Shown piece by piece: positions 1-11,640 of a stretch of DNA of 64,000 bases (position 1 is its first letter; each line of letters starts with the position of its first letter). The stretch is from contig OY997596.1 in the NCBI GenBank assembly GCA_963921825.1, positions 39,299,932 through 39,363,931 on the forward strand, given 5' to 3'. The translations under genes and the position numbers were made by a program. Below the pieces are notes generated by a model. The model was not told the origin of the DNA. It was given only the letters and a program-made list of their open reading frames with translations, and searched no databases. The stretch is from Erodium maritimum (Eukaryota; Streptophyta; Magnoliopsida; Geraniales; Geraniaceae).

Positions 1-113
1 GACTCAGTAAAGTTAGGCTAAGACAGCAACATATAAACAGTATCGTATGTCAGGCAGCAAAAGCAGCTGAAAATCGTATATAACAATCCCAAACATTGAC
101 ATAATACTCACAC

Positions 114-433
114 CTTCTCTGTTAATGGACGCTTAGGGGGCTTGTAACTCTTCTGAGATAGCAGATAAAGGATGGCCAACAGAAGGAGAACCTCCACAAA
201 CAAATGCCCTATTGACCATACACACAAGCTAAAAACTCAGAAGATTCTCAGCCAATATGCAAATATCATGAGCCAGGAAATAAATAACATATATATGACC
301 AATGTCTATGAGTTCAGGAGAGGGTACCGCCAATGTGAACTCCAAAAACAACAGCTCTAGCAGAGGTAGCATCCAAGGCCAAAGTCATTCGATCTAGAGT
401 AGCATTCACCATGTTCATAACAGTTGATGCCAT
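114..433 (-). CDS. LCB1: Serine palmitoyltransferase long-chain-base subunit 1, exons 1-2 (partial)
   Basis: Two exons read on the minus strand: exon 1 at 433-328 and exon 2 at 208-114, separated by a 119-bp intron (327-209) with GT and AG ends. Together they give 67 codons in frame, from MASTVMNMVNATLD through SARAVVFGVHIGGHLFVE to KSYKPPKRPLTEK. This matches the N terminus of plant LCB1 as I know it. A GTGTGAG donor follows exon 2, and the next exon lies beyond the left edge. LCB1 pairs with LCB2 in the ER membrane to condense serine with palmitoyl-CoA, the first step of sphingolipid synthesis. A hydrophobic helix is visible at about residues 37-53 (HLFVEVLLLLAILYLLS), the expected N-terminal membrane anchor. 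The start is chosen by family similarity; the frame stays open upstream, so a longer N terminus is possible but unlikely. No disabling change is seen. Confidence 0.9.
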
Positions 434-1100
434 TGTACTCAGCATCTCAATTTGGTCAGTAAAAATGGCCGCAGCCATCTCTGTAGATAGTGCACGAGCA
501 CTCCAAATACTCAGCTTCTTCTACAACTCAATCCTGGGACTCGTCAAATGTTGAAGCACCTTAAGTCAGATGCGAACTCTGACTTCACTGCAATCGAAGC
601 AAAGATGGCATTTAAATGTACCATTCCCGCTGTTGATCAAAACCCACATCGTATAATCCGCAAATCATCAAAATAAACAATATTGGGGAGATTAATTTAT
701 CAGCAAAAAATCAATTAGGTATGAACTGTAGTAGTAGAGATAGAAGAAGAAAAGCAAAAACAGAGTCGAGCAGATCGAGACGACAGCGTACCAGTTCCCG
801 AGCTTTGCAGAGGTGGGTGGGGATTGGGCGTGGAAGATCTGATTCAGAATTATGGGGTTGGAGTTGGTGAAGTATTGTATTGTCACATGGAAGAGAGAGG
901 GGAAATTGAGGATGATGATGATGGCGGTGCAGATCCTGCTCTTCTCGTAACACCAGTTTGGCTGGAAACACAGTGATTCTTATTCCGGATGAATCCTGGC
1001 CACGGTGTAAGTTTAAATCGGACGGGCTTGTTTGCCCCATCAACCTCATTAGACAGCCGTATCCAAACATACAGGTAGAATGCTTGTGCGCACATGTGCG
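434..1100 (-). promoter_or_regulatory. Probable LCB1 5' leader and proximal promoter
   Basis: This stretch lies directly upstream of the LCB1 start codon. On the minus strand, likely splice acceptors (TTGTAG near 520 and a pyrimidine-rich tract ending CTACAG near 733) suggest one or more introns in the 5' untranslated region. A 64-codon frame at 692-886 encodes a hydrophobic segment (STLFLLFFFYLYY), but it overlaps the pyrimidine-rich tract and is probably not translated. Exact transcript ends cannot be set from sequence alone. Confidence 0.4.
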
Positions 1101-1507
1101 CTAGTTGTCTACTTTTCAGTTTTCACGGGGGGTGAATTCCGAGTCACTGAGGAATTGCATTACTGCAAATAGTGAATCATACGATATAAGACGTGTAAGC
1201 CATGAGTTTCAGATATGTGTTCCGATCGTCCGTAGATCGTCCGTAGGTCATCCGCGTTCATGCACCCGTAGAAATAATCTACTTTTAATCGCAAACACTA
1301 ACTCACGACATTTCAACGATACGAAACAGGAAATGAAAAGTCCAAATGTAAACCAAGCTAATACAACCCAAATAAAACGAACTAAATCATAAAGCAGGCG
1401 AAAATAGAGTGCTCTGAATGCGGTTTTTCCGACACCTTCCAGCATCGGCAGTCTTAGGTCTGTGGGTATAGTCCATAGACGGACCCTCCCACCCCCGGCG
1501 GGTCTTC

Positions 1508-2011
1508 TCATTTTTCCGAAGGAGGCTGAAGCGCCTCCGTCTGCAGATCCTGGATTTCCTCCTCGTCCCTCAGCTGCTTTGCCCCCGTTTTTATGGACGA
1601 GGATGAAGACGCCCTTCGTGGATCTGCCACGACCAGCTCCGAACAGATCTGACGATTCTCCGCTATGCCGCGGGGACGCGAGGTAGTCTTCCCTGATTTA
1701 GTGTGAGACATCCGCGGGATCGGCCATGCCGGAGATTGGGATTGCTCCCGTGGACGAGGCTGCATCTCAAGTTGCATGACTTCCAACGAGAGTACCCCCG
1801 ACATGGTGGGACCACGAGGGGTATCAGTCGACGGGGTGGCCCTCGGAGTCGCTGGATCCGGGAGGAAAGTCGGAGGGGAGGAGTACCTGTTCGGTAAAAC
1901 GGTAGGAGGTTGAGACAGTACCTGAACAGTAGTAATCGGCGCTACAGGGAGGTCGGGAGCCATGGCTGCGGTGGTAGGTGGTTGTAGTGTCGCCGCCGAC
2001 GATAAGATCAA
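1508..2011 (-). CDS. Unrecognised Pro/Ser-rich reading frame
   Basis: A 167-codon open frame on the minus strand, rich in Pro, Ser, Thr and Ala in its first half and in charged residues (SSSSSIKTGAKQLRDEEEIQ) near its end. I recognise no domain. It lies between the LCB1 upstream region and the first gypsy LTR, in GC-rich DNA similar in composition to the GC-rich repeats at 13.4-14.6 kb and 41.5-42.0 kb. It could be a fragment of a LINE ORF1 C-terminal region or simply open by composition. The function is unknown. Confidence 0.2.
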   Translation of the reverse strand: MILSSAATLQPPTTAAMAPDLPVAPITTVQVLSQPPTVLPNRYSSPPTFLPDPATPRATPSTDTPRGPTMSGVLSLEVMQLEMQPRPREQSQSPAWPIPRMSHTKSGKTTSRPRGIAENRQICSELVVADPRRASSSSSIKTGAKQLRDEEEIQDLQTEALQPPSEK

Positions 2012-2299
2012 CCCTTTTAAGGTTCAAGCAACAACCTTATTTTGTTTCTCCGAGAGCTTTTCTAGGAGGTGAATTCTTAAAAGAGCTTTGTAGGCAAATT
2101 TATTTTGAAAAAAAAAATGTAAGAACCGCCCCCGATCGATCCCGGAAAATTTGGGGAAAGTTGACTTTCCGCCGAAAAAGTCAACCGATGACTCCGGGAG
2201 TCATTCGAGACCTTTCCAGGACCCAAAAGCTTAGTCGTCGTTACGGTTAGCTTAGTTGGGTCATTTCCCTTCAAATGATACCTTTTGTGAAAAAGTCAA

Positions 2300-4918
2300 T
2301 GTCACGCCCCAAATCCGGTTTTGACCGGACTCAAGACGCAACTTAAAATAAATAATTAAAAAGGACAAATTAAAATAGGTAAATCTCAAAATATAATAAT
2401 AAACCAAAACGGAAGATTCAACAGCTCATAAAACCAGTACATAAGGTATAGTTCAAAAATAACTGCACGTCTCTAGACCTACTAGACAAGACCCTCGCCA
2501 GCTCCCAAGCTCAGTTGTGTCCTGCTAGCACAAATCCCGTTCAACACCTGAAATACAACAAGTAAGGGGGTGAGCTTTCGCTCAGTAGAAAAAGTAGTTA
2601 AGGTAATGAACATCGGCTCACTACCACGAGTAACCATCCAATTAGGGCATACTAGTACAGCACAACTAATTGCCAAACCGGAGCTAATAACCAAACTTAC
2701 AACACACTCAAACGACCGCTTTCACACAATAAAACATTAACCAAACAGCAAATGTATCACACACAAAAACAACCAGCACACGTCCCGTACCGCAGTCCCC
2801 GAACTCCGCCGACTGTACACAGGCCGACTCCATCAGATCATACCGGAAAATCATTGTATCATAACAGATTGCCCCTCGGTCCAAAGGAGACACATACCGT
2901 CGAGGCTACCGGAAACATCCCTAAGGGGACACATATCATCGGAGCTCTCGGAAATTTCCCCAAAGGACCATGGATCATCGGGGTAGAAACACGACACCTA
3001 GTGCCAAACACGACCCGTAGGCCCAATACGACCCGTAGGCCCAATACGACCTGTAGGCCCAATCACAACCGTCGGCCTAGATGTCCTACACTGGCATACC
3101 CCCTCGATGTAGGCATCGTACCGGAATACAACTCCTCTTGGAACACACATCAAGATAATATCACGCATCGTAATGCCACAGATCAAACACGGCTCACCAA
3201 GCCCAACCATCTTACCATAATTACACGACACGTCGGTCTATCACACACCCGACCATATCACACCCAATGATTCACATCATAACAGTCACGGCACACTTGC
3301 CCACACATAGCAACAACATGTTACACCGAATATAATATGCTTTGACCATTAATCGTATCGACACTAAGTCACACTGCATGCATCTCAATCACGATCAGGC
3401 ATTTCAATCAGCACACAACCTAAGGCTCGACATGGTCATTCTACCAGCACGACAATTTCCCAGAATATTGAAAGCGGCTAAACTAGTGAATCACATCCTA
3501 CATGTTACTAAGACTTGTCCGGTTATTTTATAATCGAAAGCAGTTATTCTAGTGAATCGCATCCTATATGCCAACTAGGACCTTTCCAGTTATTATTAAA
3601 TACCTAACATGCATACTAGTAACTTTCCGTAATTAAACCAGTATCCGCTACTTTCCCTACCTCAAGAAGAAACAACAGCAACGTCTCCTAGCTGCTGACG
3701 TCCGGGCCTACCTCAGGTCTTCTTGGGCGAAGTCAAAGTCTGACTTTAACAGGTAAAGTTGATAATCAGTCCCGATACAGTCCCAAAGTCCTCTAATTAT
3801 CAATTTAGTCCTTTAATCCTCCATTTTCAATTATTTAAGTTAATTAAATAATTAATTAAAACTGTCAACCCGGATCCGACTCGAATCCGACCCGGTCCAG
3901 AGTCCAGACCCGGCCTGACCCAGAACCGACCCGGACCCGGCCCCAAACCTGACCTAGACTCGGCTCCATACCCGAGTCAGGCCCGGTCCAGAACCCAGTC
4001 CAGAGACCTGGGCCTGGCCCAAGGCCTGTCTCCTGGCCCAAGGGTCACCCCAGCCTAAGGCCCGTCCTGGTATGCTTTTGGTCCGGCCCAAGGCTCAAGT
4101 CTTGGTCTTGTCTGAGCTAGAGACAAGGGAGGACGACGACTAGGGTTCCGGCCAGTCCCTAACGGCGGAGATGACGCCAAGGAGGCCCGTAGAACGCCCG
4201 ACGAAGCTCGGGAGTGACGACGGAGCTCGGACCTGGTCTGGACGAGGACGGTGGTCGCTGGCGCGGCGTTAGAGACCTCCTCCGTCTCAGATCTGGCGAG
4301 CGCAAGCTCTCTCCGGCGTCGTTCCGGCTGACTCGTCCAAAACGAGCTCGGGAAGACGGGTTTTCAAGCGAGGCGAGGTCGGGGAAGAAGAAGAACGGGG
4401 CGAGGGAGGCACGAACCGTGCGATTTCTCCGTCGCTGGTGCGATTTGCGCTCGGGAGAGAAGAGCTAGGCCGAGAACTTCTGGCGGCGTGGTTCTGTCTC
4501 TGACACGTGCGTGGCGAAGGCGTTTCAGGGTCGGTCTCGTGTCGGCGCGGATCGATTCGAGGCCGGGAGAGAAAGGGACGGCGATGGCATGGGCGGCGTT
4601 GGTTGCGAGAGCGAAGGAGAGAGAGCGGAGAGAGGGAGATGGAACGTCTCGGGACGCGTGCGCGGCTGAGGAAGAAGAAGGTGAATAGGGTTCTGAGGGT
4701 TTGGGCTTCGCGTGGGCCGGGCTCACTCGCGCGTGGTACGGGCTTGGCCCGTGTCAGCGAACTGGGCCTGGTCCTCTGACCGGCTTAGTCTGGCCCAATG
4801 CTCATTTTTCTTTTTTTTTTCTTTTGCATTCGTTCCAATTTTCAACCCGTTTTCCAACCACGCCGTTTCAATTGACAATTTTAATATTTCAATTCTTTTA
4901 ACCGAGGCGGTCTTTACA
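2300..4918 (-). mobile_element. Solo gypsy LTR (LTR-1)
   Basis: On the plus strand it starts TGTCACGCCCC and ends TCTTTACA, so as an LTR it reads TGTAAAGA to GGGGCGTGACA on the minus strand. It is flanked by a perfect 5-bp target duplication, GTCAA (2295-2299 and 4919-4923). It lacks a primer-binding site, polypurine tract and pol sequence, so it is a solo LTR of 2619 bp left by LTR-LTR recombination. It contains the conserved hairpin (2572-2585), an 18-bp tandem repeat and a GC-rich part at 3870-4790. Open frames in that GC-rich part are compositional and are not listed as genes. Confidence 0.88.
3011..3082. repeat. 18-bp tandem repeat in LTR-1
   Basis: Four consecutive 18-bp units. The first two are identical (CGACCCGTAGGCCCAATA), the third differs at two positions, and the fourth is degenerate. 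Confidence 0.85.
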
Positions 4919-7019
4919 GTCAAACTCGGGTCAAACTAGGTCGATTTTGGAGTATTAGCGAATACAAATAATATAAGCGGAGATATTTTGGGTAGGAGTG
5001 GTCCCCACATGGACACATGTCCATGTTAGCTTGGAGGGAAAGAAAAGTGGGAGAAAAGACCAATTGGTCCCCACATATGGAGAAAATAGAGAGAGTGTGG
5101 CTAAAGGACGAAAGGGACTTTTCCACTTTGAGGATAAGACCACATGGGGCAAAAAATTTAGTATTATTCACACCTTGGCCGAACCCCATAGAGAGAAGAG
5201 AGAAGTTGGAGACTCCATTAAAGCTTGAAGAAGAAGCAAGAAAAAAGGAGAAACTTTGACTTGAATCTACCTCAAAACACCTCAAAAACACCACTTCCTT
5301 CTTCTATTCTCCATTTCTAAGGTAAATCATTAAACCAAATTCATTTTTATGAAGTTTGGGTTTATGGGTTTTGTAGAAAAAACTTGGAACTAGTTGGGAT
5401 TGATGAGTTTTGAAGTCTTGTTGATTTAATTGGTGATTTATGAAGAGAAAGTAGAGTTTGATGATAGAAATCAACTACCCACCTTGGGTCTTGAAACTTC
5501 GAAGTGTTTAAGGTGGTTTTTGGAATGTTTTGAGCTTAACAATGGTGTTATGGAGAATCTAGAACTAGTTAGGAGCTTTTGGGAGAAAATAATTATTTTT
5601 CCGGCGACTGGAGGTTCGCCGGAGCTCTGGCCGGTCGCTAGAATCCGGTAACCGGAGGAGGGGATGACCGGCCAAGGTCGGCCACCCTTAGAACCGTGAC
5701 CGGCCATGGTCGGCCTCACTTGGACCGTGACCGGCCGGTCCGGTCCAACCACCCACGGCCATGTGTGGCCGTGGGGCCCACATGACCGGGTTTTGGTGGT
5801 TTCTTAAATTGAACGGTCGTGAGTGAACCCCGAGACGATGTTTTCACACCCGGAACGAATTATAGATGTGATTCATAAAATTTCGGGAAAAACGCTTGGA
5901 AACTTTAATTACGAATTTAGAACGCTCGGACCTCATAATTTAATTTCGTCAAGTGCGTTGGAACAAGTAAATTAATTATGAATGTTAGACATGAACAGGG
6001 GAATTTCCAGAGTCCCGAGGGACGCTTTCCCGATTCCGGGCAAAATGGGCCTTCTGGGCCCATTTTGACAAGTTGAGCAATTGAGATTAGTTTGGATATT
6101 TCCCTCTTTAATCCACACTTGAATTAGCATTAACTCTTGTATTGCTTGGGGTCTTAGACATTGGACCCGAGCTTGGTGGAGGAGACTTTTGAACATCGTG
6201 AAGTGACTAAGCGTTTGGAAAGCGATAGAGGTAGGGAAAGTAACGAATACCGGTTTAATTGCGGAAATTTACTAGTATGACTATAGGTTGCGAATACTTG
6301 ATATAATGATAGTATGCATGTAGGAAGTGAGGAACGAGTGAAATGAGGGATAGCTTATGAGCCATGTCGAGTCGTAAGTTTGGGAATTGGCGTGCTGTAG
6401 AAATGCATGTGGGCCATGTCGAGCCTTAGGATTCTGTGTTGATTGTGATGCCATGATCTACGATTGTGATGCTCGATGTGTGGTTTATCCGTTGTTAGAT
6501 TGAGGATCATGATATGATATACTCGGTGTAGTATGTTGTTGTGTTTTGATAAGTGTGATTTGATTGATATGACGTGAACCAATGTGTGTGATATGATCGG
6601 GTGATTGATAGACCGATGTGATGTGTTGTGGTAAGTTGGCTCGGTTAGTATACCGTGGTTGAATTATGGCATTGTGATGCGTGAGATTCTCTTGATGTAT
6701 GTTCCAAGACGAGGTGTGTTCCGGTGTGATACCTACAACGAGGGGGTACGTCGATGTAGTGTGGTATCTAGGCCGACGGTTTGGTCTCACGTACGCGGTC
6801 CCTCGGTGTGATTAGTTCCGGTACGAAACCTACATCGAGGGGGTATGCCGGTGTAGGGTGTCTAGGCCGAGGATGGTGTGATTCATACCCCGATGTAGTT
6901 CCGGGAAGACATCTAGGCCAATGTTGTATGATCTGGTATGATGTATTGTGATTGGTACCCCGATGTGTGTTCCAAAAAGATATCTAGGCCGATGCTATGT
7001 GTTCCGGTACGATATGATA

Positions 7020-7510
7020 TGTCACGCCCCAAATCCGGTTTTGACCGGACTCGAGAAGTGAACTAAAATAATAAGTAAATAAAGCGATTTAAAAGAAATA
7101 AACTCTGAAATAATAATCCGGAAGAAGTAAAACTGATACAATGAATCAACAGCTCATCAAACCAACAATAAACGTTCAGTTCAAAAGATGGTACGTCTCT
7201 AGACCAGAATAGCCTAAGATCCTCTCTAGCTCCCTAGCTCCGAGAATCCCGCTAGACCACAACCCGCTAAAACCTGTAAAACAGTAAAGTAAGGGGTGAG
7301 CTTGACGCTCAGTAGGAAAAACCACAAAAATCACCTCTTTACGGATTTACGAAGAACGCAGCTCCAAGGTTTAAAATTAAGGTTTAATACAAGGGTTGAT
7401 AAAAATCGATGCGGCACTTTATCCAATTTAAAACAATACTCAGTCTACCCGATCACTCACCAGACTAACAATCTCCAACCTTAACTCAACACTAGTCGCT
7501 ATACCCAGTC
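7020..7510 (-). mobile_element. Gypsy LTR fragment (LTR-2)
   Basis: The sequence starts TGTCACGCCCCAAATCCGG and follows the first 490 bases of the LTR-1/A type, including TGAGC-TTGAC-GCTCA (7297-7311). It is cut off at 7510 by the next LTR. It abuts the plus-orientation LTR fragment at 7019, so the two LTR pieces meet in opposite orientations. Confidence 0.75.
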
Positions 7511-9488
7511 TGTCACGCCCCAAATCCGGTTATCGCCCGGACTCGAGGCATGACGGGTAATAGAAGACGAATAAACAATAAAACAATATTTAAACCTTGA
7601 AAACCTCCAATAAGTACCTCAAACCATAAACTTTCAATACTATGGCTCGAATCCATCAAAACGTAGTCCAAAACATGAAATAACCCTCAGGGGTGTCACA
7701 TGCAATTCTACCGTTAACTTTCCCTAGTTAGGGCCGAGATCCGGCTACTTTTCCCTACCTCGTGCGTGTTCTCCGAAAGCTAACCAACAAGCCCCGGCGT
7801 GATCTCGGTCACTCGCCTAGTTTTCCTTTCCCTCGGTCTGCAACACGATCTAAAAGAACACAATTTTAAGGCACTTTTAAACTCGCAGGAATAAACTGAA
7901 ATTCAATAAACTCGACGCCCAAATGTAACCCCGACAATGTCGATCATTCCCAAACTTCCCAATTACTTGACATTGTCGATAATGGACCCGGAAAAGCCCG
8001 ATTAGACCGACATGGCGAATCTGCCCGGGTTTTGGAAACGCCCTTCCGGGGCTCCGAAAATTCCCGTTTTGGTTTCTACGATCCTAAAATAATTCAAGGG
8101 TTCCAACGCAATCGAAGGAATCAATTTCCGACTTCCGAGCGATTTAATTCGCGTTTAAAGTTTCTAAACCCGCCATTTCCAATTTTCAACCAGACGGTGA
8201 TGTACAAAAGAAAGATAACATATTCTCTTTTACCAAAAATAAAAGAATAAAACTCTTTAATGCCCTTAATCAAGAAATGAAGGTGGACTCAAGTGGTGTT
8301 CTTACTTTCCAGCTCAACCAAGTTAAATTGCTACTTCTCAAGACAAGAAAATGAAGCAATTTAATATTCTATTGTAGCAATTAAGAAAGAAGAAACTACC
8401 TTAATGCTTCTGTTGATTCCGTAGCACAACCACCAAAAAGAACACTTTTGTTCTTTCCTTGATACCACACGGTCCCACCTTTAGAGCTTAAGAACAAAGA
8501 CTTTTGTTTTTGTAAATTGCAGCACAACACCAAAGGCCATTAAATGCTCTCAAAGCCAACAATCAAAGACCATGTGATTGGTCATCTCTCAACCAGATGA
8601 TGTCTCCACTTAATGGATCCAACCAAGCTTTAATTATCCTCCTTAATTTCAGCAACAATAAATTCCAATCAAGACCATGAAGAAGTTCAGAAACTCACTT
8701 CCTTTCTTTCTCTTCTCCATTGCCACTAGCATCACCCAAATATTTAAGTCATCTTGTTCCTTTTGATGAGCCACCAAAACAAGAAGCAACAATAAACGGG
8801 AGAAGCTCAAGCCATCACAGCCGCCACCCACACCATGGAGTTGATGTCTTCTTCTTGCCTCCCTCTCTCTAAAAAACCAACTTTCCCCCTTTTTTGATGT
8901 ATGGCCGAACCCTACCCCCCTCTCTCATCTTTATTCTTTTCAAAACACAATACACCATTTTATTTACACAACTAACCCTCAATCCCTTTCCTTTTATTTT
9001 AAAAACCACCCAACTATCAACTAATATTACCAAACTAACACCACCACTTGTATGACATGTGGCAAGCGGGTCCCACCGATTTTTGAAAATATCTTCTAAC
9101 TATTTTTCAGTCAGATTCGCGAAATTCGGACGTTTCGGGACCCGAACGGGCACTTTTTCCAAGAAATTACGAAACTTCACGGGCTACAAGGAAATGGCTC
9201 AAATAAGACCGTTGCGACGACGGCTAAGCTTTTTGGATCCAAAACGGTCCTCGAATGGACCAAAACGTCGCTCGGTTGACTTTTCCGGCGAAAAGTCAAC
9301 ATTTCTCAAACTGGTCAGAAAGTTGCCCTGAGTCCCCCGGAACTCACTTTGGTCGATATCGGGGTCAACTTAAGTCTGGTATGACCCTCGGGGTCAAATT
9401 TAGGTTCGATTAAGTGTCTGTCTTAAAATTTTTAATTTTTTTTGTTTTTCGCAGGTTTGACTAGCGTTGACCAGGAGTGGTTATTATA
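7511..9488 (-). mobile_element. Gypsy LTR of B type with internal deletion (LTR-3)
   Basis: It starts TGTCACGCCCC at 7511 and ends GAGTGGTTATTATA at 9488, a mutated form of the GAGTGGTTCTTACA end seen in LTR-B. The segments at 7700-7790 (CTTTCCCTAG, GAGATCCGGCTACTTTTCCC), 7920-8180 and 9060-9480 match LTR-B closely. LTR-B's hairpin and minisatellite region is missing, which explains the shorter length (1978 bp). No matching target duplication is found (CAGTC on the left, ACCTC on the right) and no polypurine tract follows, so the right flank was rearranged or the element has diverged. Confidence 0.75.
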
Positions 9489-10020
9489 ACCTCAGTATGA
9501 GGGATATATCCCTTAGCCGTCTTTTGTTTCACTCAAGCAGTTCGTCCCTAAGCTAATCCCGACCGTTATGGAAACCTTATCACATGCAACGTTGGGCTCA
9601 TGTCAAACTTAGGTCTTTACTGCATAGTAATTTAAAAGACTCATTAGTCTAAAGATACATGACAAGCTATGACAATGAATGTGTTCATGACTTGATTTAA
9701 GGAACATATTCATGTCGGTTCATCCAATATCATGTCCCACATGATATCTATGATCAGACTCCAGAATCACATTCCAATGACTAATAGAACGTAAGCCATC
9801 TTTCATACTAGTCGCTTGTAGCGAAGCTTTGTCAACTAGGGACTCATCGAGTGTGATCTATCTCGATCTATGGTTCTATTCGTATGGTGGGCATAGATCA
9901 GAACACACATCGATATATTACTCCAACACATGAGTGATACACAAAACCACTTTACTTTTATTTCTAACGATGATATATACATTTGGATATTTATGATTGA
10001 ACTACAGGCACTAAGACTAA
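9489..10020. mobile_element. Non-coding retrotransposon remnant, probably copia
   Basis: No coding frame is present. The segment with repeated tgtcc/catgat words (9650-9900) has the look of the non-coding stretch next to a copia LTR, and it immediately precedes copia coding remains on the plus strand. I could not find LTR ends. Confidence 0.35.
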
Positions 10021-11630
10021 CAACATGAACACGAGATGGAAGTTTTCTTCCGAATCATCGGCTACCCACCTCACTGGAGCATGCTCGGAGGTGGCGGAGG
10101 TGGACGAGGCAGCAGCCTTGGTCGCGGCCTATGGCATGACGGGACAACCATATGGGACTGAGGGAGTAGGTGTTGCAGAGTAGAACTCATTCTTATTCGA
10201 AAACACCATGGTGGCATTCACTCCAACACCAGAACGAGATCCATCCTCAAGGGGAGAAGCCTTCAGTACTACACCAGAGAAAACAGTACTACCAGAACAA
10301 GCTAAAACAAAGTATGCCTTTCTTGCAACACCATGTCTAGCTGGTACGACGGATCAACCAAGTCAAGGAGGAGTGGGCACGGTCTTTGTGTCCTCACCGA
10401 CAAACGCCACTACGGATGCAGAGTTAGTGGGCGAGAAGGCTCATCGCCGCTACCGTAAGCTTGGCAATATCGATTCAATTAGTAGGAGAGAGCACTACAG
10501 TGGCGATGGCGATGACCGTCGATAGCAACTTACCATCTCGAGAAATCGCCGATTCAGACCCATTCAGGTTCGATGAGTTGTAAAAACGCCTCAGTTTGAT
10601 TGAGAAATCCATGGACGCACCCAAGGCCTTGATGAACGAAACCCTGGTTATCAAGCTAAAGCACATGCTTGAGCATCTCTGTCGGACAATGTGCAAATGT
10701 GGGCTTGCGAACCATCTCGAGTCTATGGTCTTTCATCACAAGGTATGTGTTGGGTGAACAGTCACACCGTTCGTGTAGCCGAGCTTCGGGAATGAGAACG
10801 GGTTCGGGCGGCTCTGAAGCTTGCCCTAGACCTTGTGAATTTCATCTACGAGTTCAGTAATTATGTGGAGAATGGTGATGCTCATATTTTCTTAATGGAG
10901 CTGTTTCTCCAGATGATTGGTGATGGCGAGGTTGAGATTTCTGAATCAATTAAGCAAGTTGCGTATGCTAGAGCTCGGAGATGGAGGAACGTGTATCGTA
11001 GCTTGATCGGAAAGCTTTGTAGTTGGTCAACACAAGGTCTGATATCACCCACACAGTAGGGTATGTCAGTAGATTCATGGAGTCACCTAAAGTTGAGCAT
11101 ATGGCTGCAGTAAAGCATCTCCTTCACTACATAGCAAGAACCATTAACTTTGGTCGCCAGTATAAGAGGAAGAAAGATGAACTACAACTGACCGACAATA
11201 GTAATGCAGATATGGTCGGTGATCTTAACGACAGAAAGAGAACAACTCGCGTTATATTCTTTTTTGGGCACAATCTAGTCAGTTGGACGAGTACGAAGCA
11301 AAAGGTAGTCGCTTTATCAACTTGTGAAGCAGAATATATCGCACGCCTGCTCGGCAACTTGCTCGGAAAAAAGGCCGTTGTCGCCACACTCTACGTGGAC
11401 AACAAATCAGCAATACAATTATGCATAAAATCTGGTCTTTCACGCCCGGAGCAAGCACATTGAGGTACATTATCATTTCACTAAGAAATGCGTCAGAGAC
11501 GGCAAGATCGCCATCGAGTACATCAAGACCGATGATCAACTGGTGGACGTAATAACAAAATCACTTGGTAAGGTGAAATTTCAAGACCAACGCTTAAAGA
11601 TTGACATCGATAACACACACGTAACTTAAC
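10021..11630 (+). pseudogene. Ty1/copia polyprotein remnants (gag fragment and RNase H)
   Basis: At 10029-10130 the plus strand encodes FRIIGYPPHWSMLGGGGGG, which matches the segment just after a copia gag zinc knuckle. From about 10990 to 11630 it encodes the end of reverse transcriptase and RNase H: YRSLIGKL, then ITHTVGYVSRFMESPK, then VSWTSTKQKVVALSTCEAEY, DNKSAIQLC and, after a frameshift near 11455, HIEVHYHFTKKCVRDGKIAI. The integrase and RT core are missing and several frameshifts are visible. DNA between the two parts (10480-10990) does not look like copia and is listed separately. The element is non-functional. Confidence 0.75.
10480..10990 (+). pseudogene. Unrecognised coding-like segment inside a copia remnant
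   Basis: Two plus-strand blocks read like protein with a frameshift and stops between them: one around 10502-10745 (SLIEKSMDAPKALMNE, LVIKLKHMLEHLC) and one around 10775-10985 (RVRAALKLALDLVNFIYEF, DAHIFLMELFLQMI). Both are predicted mainly alpha-helical. I do not recognise the family. The second block runs directly into copia YRSLIGKL in the same frame, so this could be a host gene fragment captured by or fused with a retroelement, or an unfamiliar part of the element. Confidence 0.35.
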
Positions 11631-11640
11631 GGAAAGATTG

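Larger units (their letters stand above)
2118..7019 (+). mobile_element. Ty3/gypsy LTR fragment, plus orientation, split by a solo LTR
   Basis: The sequence begins TGTAAGAACCGCCC at 2118, the same LTR start that appears reversed at the right end of the gypsy A left LTR (35029). It runs to 2299, is broken by the insert at 2300-4918, and resumes at 4919. Both halves align with one continuous stretch of the reversed A LTR (34.0-35.0 kb), for example AAAAAGTCAA then ACTCGGGTCAAACTAGG. The remaining LTR body runs to 7019, where it is cut off by another LTR in the opposite orientation. Its own terminal GGGGCGTGACA is therefore missing. No internal coding region is attached. Confidence 0.8.

Noticed and set aside
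692..886. Small ORF with a hydrophobic segment upstream of LCB1
   Set aside because: It overlaps a pyrimidine-rich, likely splice-acceptor tract in the LCB1 leader, which by itself encodes Leu/Phe runs.
1105..1392. 95-codon plus-strand ORF
   Set aside because: No domain and no similarity to neighbours; likely chance.
4214..4779. Several overlapping frames in the GC-rich part of LTR-1
   Set aside because: They are open on both strands through high GC content; there is no domain and the position is inside a solo LTR.
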